Part shown: piece by piece, positions 6,173 through 9,684 of the stretch | How positions within the stretch are numbered: position 1 is the first letter of the stretch | Layout of the letters: each line of letters begins with the position of its first letter | Assembly (NCBI GenBank): GCA_017475875.1 | Contig: JAFVET010000235.1 | Span: 1-9,684 of the forward strand | DNA from: Candidatus Methanomethylophilaceae archaeon | Lineage (GTDB): Archaea; Thermoplasmatota; Thermoplasmata; Methanomassiliicoccales; Methanomethylophilaceae | Direction: 5' to 3' | Length of the DNA: 9,684 bases | The notes under the pieces: model-generated | Seen by the model: only the letters and a program-made list of their open reading frames with translations | Told to the model about the DNA's origin: nothing | Databases searched by the model: none | Position numbers and translations under genes: made by a program

Positions 6173-6795
6173 TTCACGACCCAACGCATCTATTCGAGGG
6201 CGAAGCTGGTCCCCGGATGTTGAAAGCGGCGAAGATCACCTCGGTGATAAGTTATCCTCCGATAACCTCCATCTTCGTGTTCGCAGCACTAAGCACGAAA
6301 TGCGACGACTTCGCCACCGGGGCGATCGTGTACGCCGTGTGCCTACTTTTCGCGGTCATACTTCCTTTCATCGAGACTATGTACATCTCGGTGAAGACTA
6401 ACAACACTGACGGCGACATCGTCCGCAAGGAGGATCGCGCCGTACCGCTCGCCCTGGGCGTCCTGTGTTACATCGGCGGGATAATCGCCCTGAAACTAAT
6501 AGACGCGCCAAACGAGATTGTCGTGATGATGATCTGCTACACTGCGGTGACAGCATTCATCCTGCTCGTGAGTTTCCGCTGGAAGATAAGCATCCACGCC
6601 TGCGGACTCGCAGGTCCCGGAGCCATACTCTCGGCCGTGTTCTGGCCGTGGGGTCTGCTCGTGTTCGTACCTATCCCGTGGATATGCGCCTGCCGGTACT
6701 ACCAGAAGAAGCACACCCCCGCCCAACTGGTCGCCGGATTCGCCTGCGGACTCGCGATAACGCTGGCCATAATGTACATGGCCGGCATGCTGTGA
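6169..6795 (+). CDS. PAP2-like membrane phosphatase, 208 aa
   Basis: A membrane protein with about six helices and a divergent set of PAP2 phosphatase motifs. K-E-D-R-A-V-P (87-93) stands for motif 1. K-I-S-I-H-A-C-G-L-A-G (139-149, H143) stands for the P-S-G-H motif. R-Y-Y-Q-K-K-H-T-P-A-Q (176-186) is an exact R-x5-H spacing (R176, H182) with Q186 where the classic motif has D. This K-I-S-x-H / H-T-x-x-Q-x-x-x-G version occurs in a recognisable PAP2 subfamily. PAP2 enzymes remove phosphate from lipid phosphates or diphosphates. Next to a polyprenol kinase-like gene, a polyprenyl-(di)phosphate phosphatase is a reasonable inference. It is the last gene of the operon, with an ATGA overlap with the kinase. 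Its TGA abuts the TGA of the convergent DUF1846 gene. Confidence 0.8.
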   Translation: MIHDPTHLFEGEAGPRMLKAAKITSVISYPPITSIFVFAALSTKCDDFATGAIVYAVCLLFAVILPFIETMYISVKTNNTDGDIVRKEDRAVPLALGVLCYIGGIIALKLIDAPNEIVVMMICYTAVTAFILLVSFRWKISIHACGLAGPGAILSAVFWPWGLLVFVPIPWICACRYYQKKHTPAQLVAGFACGLAITLAIMYMAGML

Positions 6796-8286
6796 TCAGT
6801 TTCCGTGGTAGAAGCACTTGGTCTGATGCTCCGGTTCCGTCGAAAGGTACATCCCCAGTTTCTTGTAGAGGGCCTCGTCCGAAGCCGAAACGACATACGA
6901 CGAATGCACGTCGCAGCCGGTGAGCTTCGGAAGCGAAGAAAACGCCTTATCCGCTATCGGGTCCGTGTTGGCGGCTATCGAGAGCGCCACCAGCATCTCG
7001 TCGATGTGGAGACGGGGGTTCCTGTTTCCGAGGTAGTCGACCTTCAGCCTCTGCATCGAACGGATCACCTCGGGCGATATCAGGAGGACGTGGTCGTCTA
7101 TCCCGGCCGTGACCTTGAGGCTGTTGAGTATCATCGCGGCGGATGCGGTGAGCAGAGGGGATGACTTTCCGGTCACGACCCTGCCGTCTGGAAGCTCCGC
7201 AGCGACGACCGGACGGTCGCTCTCCGCCATCATGGACCTGACCTTGGTCACTGCGGGACGATAGCTGAGATCGATCCCGGCACGCTTCATCAGGAGTTCG
7301 GACGAGAACACCACGTCGTCGCTCACCTTCCCCTCCCTCCTGTCCCTCAGGACCGAGAAATGTCTGCGGAGGATCTCCTTGTTGGCGGCCTCCCTCACAG
7401 CCTGGTCGTCGACGATGCAGTTTCCGGCCATGTTCACCCCCATGTCCGTCGGGGAACGGTAGACGGTGGTCCCGGACACGCCGGCGAGCATCGCGTTCAG
7501 AACGGGGAACACCTCTATGTCGCGGTTGTAGTTCACGGTGGTGACGCCGTAGGCCTCGAGATGGTAGGGGTCTATCATGTTCTTGTCCATGAGGTCTATG
7601 GTCGCGGCCTCGTAGGCGAGGTTGACTGGATGGTTGATGGGGATGTTCCATATGGGGAACGTCTCGAACTTGGCGTATCCGGCAGGGACCCCGCGCTTGT
7701 GCTCGTGGTAAAGCTGCGACAGGCATACGGCCATCTTGCCGCTGCCGGGCCCCGGCGCCGTCACGACGACGAGCGGTTTCGAGGTTGGTACAAAATCGTT
7801 GCGGCCGTAACCCTCGTCGCTGGCTATGAGCGGGATGTTGGTCGGATATCCGGGTATCGGATAATGGAAATAGACCTTGAGGCCCATGGACTCGGCCTTG
7901 CGGCAGAACTCCTCCGCCGAAGGCTGTCCCGAATAGCGTGTGACGACGATACCCACGACCGGGATCCCGCGGTCGATGAAAGCGTCGGCCAACCTGAGGG
8001 CCTCCTGGTCGTACCCTATGCCCATGTCCTTGCGGATCTTGTTGCCGACTATGTCCTCGGCGTTGATCGCTATTATCGCCTCGGTCTGGTCCTTCATCTC
8101 CATCAGCATCGATATCTTGCTGTCCGGCTTGAACCCGGGGAGAACGCGGGACGCGTGGTAGTCGTCGAAAAGTTTGCCTCCGAACTCGAGATACAGTTTT
8201 CCTCCGAAACGGTCTATGCGTTCCTTGATGTGTTGTGACTGGGTCCGGAGGTACATGTCGTTGTCGAATCCACGAAGGCAGGGCAT
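6796..8286 (-). CDS. DUF1846 family protein, 496 aa
   Basis: A full-length member of the DUF1846 family, whose biochemical function I do not know to be established. Recognisable blocks are L-Y-L-E-F-G-G-K-L-F-D-D-Y-H-A-S-R-V-L-P-G-F (31-52), E-G-Y-G-R-N-D-F (158-165), a P-loop-like A-P-G-P-G-S-G-K-M-A (177-186), F-P-I-W-N-I-P-I-N-H-P-V-N-L-A-Y-E-A-A-T (210-229) and M-G-V-N-M-A-G (282-288). The G-P-G-S-G-K-M segment after a hydrophobic strand suggests nucleotide or phosphate binding. No signal peptide or membrane helix is present, so it is cytosolic. The family is familiar from Firmicutes and Actinobacteria of animal hosts, so transfer from bacteria is possible; its base composition does not stand out from its neighbours. 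ATG 8286 has a TATA box about 27 bp upstream and no SD. Confidence 0.93.
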   Translation of the reverse strand: MPCLRGFDNDMYLRTQSQHIKERIDRFGGKLYLEFGGKLFDDYHASRVLPGFKPDSKISMLMEMKDQTEAIIAINAEDIVGNKIRKDMGIGYDQEALRLADAFIDRGIPVVGIVVTRYSGQPSAEEFCRKAESMGLKVYFHYPIPGYPTNIPLIASDEGYGRNDFVPTSKPLVVVTAPGPGSGKMAVCLSQLYHEHKRGVPAGYAKFETFPIWNIPINHPVNLAYEAATIDLMDKNMIDPYHLEAYGVTTVNYNRDIEVFPVLNAMLAGVSGTTVYRSPTDMGVNMAGNCIVDDQAVREAANKEILRRHFSVLRDRREGKVSDDVVFSSELLMKRAGIDLSYRPAVTKVRSMMAESDRPVVAAELPDGRVVTGKSSPLLTASAAMILNSLKVTAGIDDHVLLISPEVIRSMQRLKVDYLGNRNPRLHIDEMLVALSIAANTDPIADKAFSSLPKLTGCDVHSSYVVSASDEALYKKLGMYLSTEPEHQTKCFYHGN

Positions 8287-8300
8287 GAGCGGTCAAAGCC

Positions 8301-8320
8301 ATACATTGATTAATATGTAT
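8301..8320. promoter_or_regulatory. DUF1846 TATA box within an inverted repeat
   Basis: The - strand reads CATATTAA at 8310-8317, centred 27 bp upstream of ATG 8286, the leaderless distance. The box is framed by a perfect inverted repeat, ATACAT (8301-8306) and ATGTAT (8315-8320). A repressor bound there would compete with TBP. Confidence 0.5.
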
Positions 8321-8333
8321 CGGTAGAAGTACA

Positions 8334-8362
8334 TAATAATCGAATAAAATATTAGATTATTA
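8334..8362. repeat. 29-bp AT-rich interrupted palindrome in the divergent spacer
   Basis: Outer arms TAATAATC (8334-8341) and GATTATTA (8355-8362) are perfect complements. After one G/A mismatch (8342/8354), inner arms AATA (8343-8346) and TATT (8350-8353) also pair, leaving a 3-nt centre. That is 12 pairs out of 13. It lies about 20 bp upstream of the DUF1846 TATA box and far upstream of the hydrolase promoter, a position suited to a regulator-binding site. Confidence 0.55.
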
Positions 8363-8469
8363 GACATTTATCTATTGATATCGACTATATACTGACATAT
8401 ATCGAGTCATATCCCGAATCGCACACGTTTGCGACGAAACGGTGACGCTGTCGGACCGTCATCGCTCAA

Positions 8470-8477
8470 TATATAAA
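8470..8477 (+). promoter_or_regulatory. TATA box of the isochorismatase-fold hydrolase gene
   Basis: TATATAAA-type sequence within CAATATATAAAG, the best TATA match in the window. Initiation about 25-27 bp downstream would fall near 8498-8500, giving a leader of about 35 nt that carries a palindrome and an SD. Confidence 0.65.
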
Positions 8478-8502
8478 GAATGCGGTGTTCTGAAAACTTG
8501 AG

Positions 8503-8518
8503 ACGGACCCAGGTCCGT
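8503..8518. promoter_or_regulatory. perfect dyad ACGGACC-CA-GGTCCGT
   Basis: Two 7-bp arms with a 2-bp centre lie just downstream of the predicted transcription start and before the SD. The position fits an operator that blocks early elongation, or a leader hairpin near the ribosome site. The dyad overlaps the rival GTG start at 8517. Confidence 0.5.
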
Positions 8519-8522
8519 GGAA

Positions 8523-8530
8523 GGGAGTGA
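8523..8530 (+). promoter_or_regulatory. Shine-Dalgarno site supporting the GTG 8535 start
   Basis: GGGAGTGA lies 4 nt before GTG 8535. It falls inside the coding sequence if GTG 8517 were used, so it favours the downstream start. Confidence 0.5.
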
Positions 8531-8534
8531 GCCC

Positions 8535-9086
8535 GTGATCGCCGAACAGATATATGGAACGAAGATGGCCATGGTCGTGGTCGATCCCCAGAAAAAATTC
8601 TCTTTGGATTCCCCCGATTGGCCCGAGAAGAGCTCGTCGGCCGTAGATAAGATAAACAGGTACACCAGACTGTTCAGGGAGTTCGGGGCACCGGTAATCT
8701 TCATCCACTTCGACGGCGAATCCCACTGCAACTACCAGGGCGACGACGGGGACGAATGGCTCGACGGGATCGAAACCGACCCCGGCGACATAGTCGTCCA
8801 CAAGACCGCAATGAACTGTTTCAAGAAGACGGAACTAGAAAACGTCCTGCACGGACTGGGTGCGGACTGCATCCTGTTGACGGGGATGCTGTCCGAGTTC
8901 TGTGTCATCAGCACGTACTTCGCGGCGGGCGAACGCAGCATGATGCCTTACATCGGGAAGGGCGGACTGATATCCTACTACGACAAGGGCAACGAAGCCG
9001 TGGAACTCATAGCGAGCGTCGTGGAGGAGGACGTCGTCAGGCGCTTCCTCGCGGGCGAACAGCCCCTGATGGCCATAGACTGGTGA
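8535..9086 (+). CDS. isochorismatase-fold cysteine hydrolase, 183 aa
   Basis: A soluble alpha/beta cysteine hydrolase of the isochorismatase/nicotinamidase superfamily. The catalytic triad is visible: D17 in M-V-V-V-D-P-Q, K90 in I-V-V-H-K-T-A-M-N, and C123 in L-L-T-G-M-L-S-E-F-C-V. H-F-D and H-C-N-Y (58-67) lie where metal- or substrate-contacting residues occur in some relatives, but a full nicotinamidase metal site is not clear. The substrate therefore stays open: nicotinamide, an N-carbamoyl compound or another amide. GTG 8535 was preferred because of the SD; GTG 8517 and ATG 8565 are alternatives. It has its own TATA box and a dyad in its leader, and diverges from DUF1846. Its last 109 bases are overlapped antisense by the cobO-like gene. 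Confidence 0.88.
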   Translation: MIAEQIYGTKMAMVVVDPQKKFSLDSPDWPEKSSSAVDKINRYTRLFREFGAPVIFIHFDGESHCNYQGDDGDEWLDGIETDPGDIVVHKTAMNCFKKTELENVLHGLGADCILLTGMLSEFCVISTYFAAGERSMMPYIGKGGLISYYDKGNEAVELIASVVEEDVVRRFLAGEQPLMAIDW

Positions 9087-9652
9087 CTTCGGTATTCTAT
9101 ACCCTTGCGTGCGTCGATCCCGACGTCCATCGGGTGCTTCACCAGCCTCATCTCGGTTATCAGGTCCGCATACTGCTCCAGTTCCGGGGTCATACCGCGT
9201 CCCGTCAGCACGACCTCTATGTGCTTGGGGCGGGACTCGAGGACGGAGATCAGCTCTGCGGACGATACGAGTCCGAGACGGACCGCGTTCATCGCCTCGT
9301 CCATCACCACCAGGTCGTACTTTCCGGAACCCATCAGTCCCGCACATTCCGAAAGGGCGTCCTTCGCCAGACGGACGTCCCCCTCGGATGGGGGATCGGA
9401 TACGAAATGGTCGGCCCCGCGCGAGATCACCGTGATGCCGTCCAGTCCGGAACATGCGAGCTGTTCGCCGTATCCCGCGTCAGGTTTCATGAACTGGAAG
9501 AAGAGAACGTTCAGCCCGCGCCCCATGGCGCGGAGGGACAGGCCCAGGGCCGCAGTGGTCTTGCCCTTGCCGTTTCCGGTATATATCTGGACCAGACCGA
9601 GCTCTTCGCGGATGTCTCCGGTCATGTTATCGCATGGGCATCGGCTTACCAT
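8978..9652 (-). CDS. cobO: corrinoid adenosyltransferase (CobO/CobA/BtuR family) with extra C-terminal tail, 224 aa
   Basis: Transfers the adenosyl group of ATP to cob(I)alamin or cob(I)yrinic acid a,c-diamide in the cytosol, a step of adenosylcobalamin synthesis or salvage. Walker A is G-N-G-K-G-K-T-T (26-33); Walker B-like D-L-V-V-M-D-E-A-M-N-A (113-123); L-T-G-R-G-M-T-P-E-L (149-158) and the terminal K-H-P-M-D-V-G-I-D-A-R-K-G-I-E-Y (172-187) are family signatures. Members normally end at this G-I-E-F/Y. Here 37 more residues, Ser/Thr-rich and without family similarity, run antisense into the hydrolase gene and end at tandem TAG TAG codons. The family domain therefore ends at 9092. A lost stop codon, a frameshift or a sequence error could explain the tail. 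ATG 9625 (residue 10) is a plausible alternative start. Confidence 0.92.
   Translation of the reverse strand: MVSRCPCDNMTGDIREELGLVQIYTGNGKGKTTAALGLSLRAMGRGLNVLFFQFMKPDAGYGEQLACSGLDGITVISRGADHFVSDPPSEGDVRLAKDALSECAGLMGSGKYDLVVMDEAMNAVRLGLVSSAELISVLESRPKHIEVVLTGRGMTPELEQYADLITEMRLVKHPMDVGIDARKGIEYRSHQSMAIRGCSPARKRLTTSSSTTLAMSSTASLPLS
9091..9103. repeat. short hairpin at the hydrolase/cobO convergent junction
   Basis: GGTAT-tct-ATACC is a perfect 5-bp stem with a 3-nt loop. It sits 5 bp after the hydrolase stop and over the last codons of the conserved CobO domain. No T-run follows, so a terminator role is weak. Confidence 0.3.
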
Positions 9653-9684
9653 TCAAAAAATGTAACGTCATTCACCGACCCCAT
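9646..9684 (-). CDS. possible C-terminal end of an upstream gene (partial)
   Basis: This is the only - strand frame still open from the window edge. It ends V-N-D-V-T-F-F-E-W at TAA 9648-9646, and this stop overlaps the ATG at 9652 that starts the cobO-like gene. Such an overlap is typical of coupled operon genes. Twelve codons are too few to prove a gene, and the stretch could equally be the cobO promoter region. Confidence 0.2.
   Translation of the reverse strand: MGSVNDVTFFEW

Noticed and set aside
7360..8238. 292-codon + strand open frame inside DUF1846
   Set aside because: It is antisense to a well conserved family protein, has no promoter or SD, and shows mirror composition rich in V, G and H.
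8334..8362. the AT palindrome as a transcription terminator
   Set aside because: It lies between the 5' ends of two divergent genes, so no transcript is expected to end there. A regulatory site fits better.

Overview
The window is archaeal, most likely a host- or gut-associated member of Thermoplasmatota close to Methanomassiliicoccales. The evidence for this placement is indirect. First genes of transcription units have TATA boxes about 25-27 bp upstream of the start codon and no Shine-Dalgarno (SD) site, as in archaeal leaderless mRNAs. Coding DNA is GC-rich and intergenic DNA is AT-rich. A CTP-dependent polyprenol kinase-like enzyme is present. TAG is almost absent as a stop codon: 10 of 12 genes end in TGA, one in TAA and one, with a suspicious tail, in TAG. 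TAG scarcity is expected in pyrrolysine-using lineages, but no marker gene in the window proves the taxonomy.

Layout. At 1-74 is the C-terminal end of an unknown + strand gene. It converges with a two-gene - strand operon (2272 to 76) encoding two cytosolic Sel1-repeat proteins. A divergent 200-bp spacer leads to two + strand genes: a small protein that loosely resembles the N-terminal domain of type I restriction enzymes (2473-3024), and a zinc-ribbon protein with a helical, TPR-like body and a very acidic tail (3165-4286). That tail is encoded antisense to the last third of mntP, a manganese exporter (4709 to 4146). A second divergent spacer leads to a tight + strand operon (4879-6795): polyprenol/dolichol kinase-like, thymidylate-kinase-like P-loop kinase, and PAP2-like membrane phosphatase. 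It ends exactly where the - strand DUF1846 gene ends (8286 to 6796). An AT-rich, palindrome-rich regulatory spacer (8287-8534) separates DUF1846 from a divergent isochorismatase-fold cysteine hydrolase (8535-9086). That gene is overlapped antisense by an extra tail on a corrinoid adenosyltransferase of the CobO/CobA family (9652 to 8978).

How the genes fit together. The clearest functional unit is the 4879-6795 operon. It pairs a lipid-alcohol kinase with a PAP2-type phosphatase and a nucleotide/phosphate kinase-like protein, which suggests making and recycling a phosphorylated isoprenoid carrier. CobO supplies adenosylated corrinoid, and MntP controls manganese. The Sel1 and zinc-ribbon proteins look like protein-protein interaction scaffolds of unknown partners.

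The most unusual property is at the gene ends. All four convergent junctions have either 0-1 bp between stop codons or long antisense overlaps (141 and 109 bp). In both overlaps, one partner carries a C-terminal tail beyond its recognisable body. No stretch longer than 300 bases lacks a gene. No tRNA, rRNA, CRISPR array, insertion sequence or clear terminator was seen.
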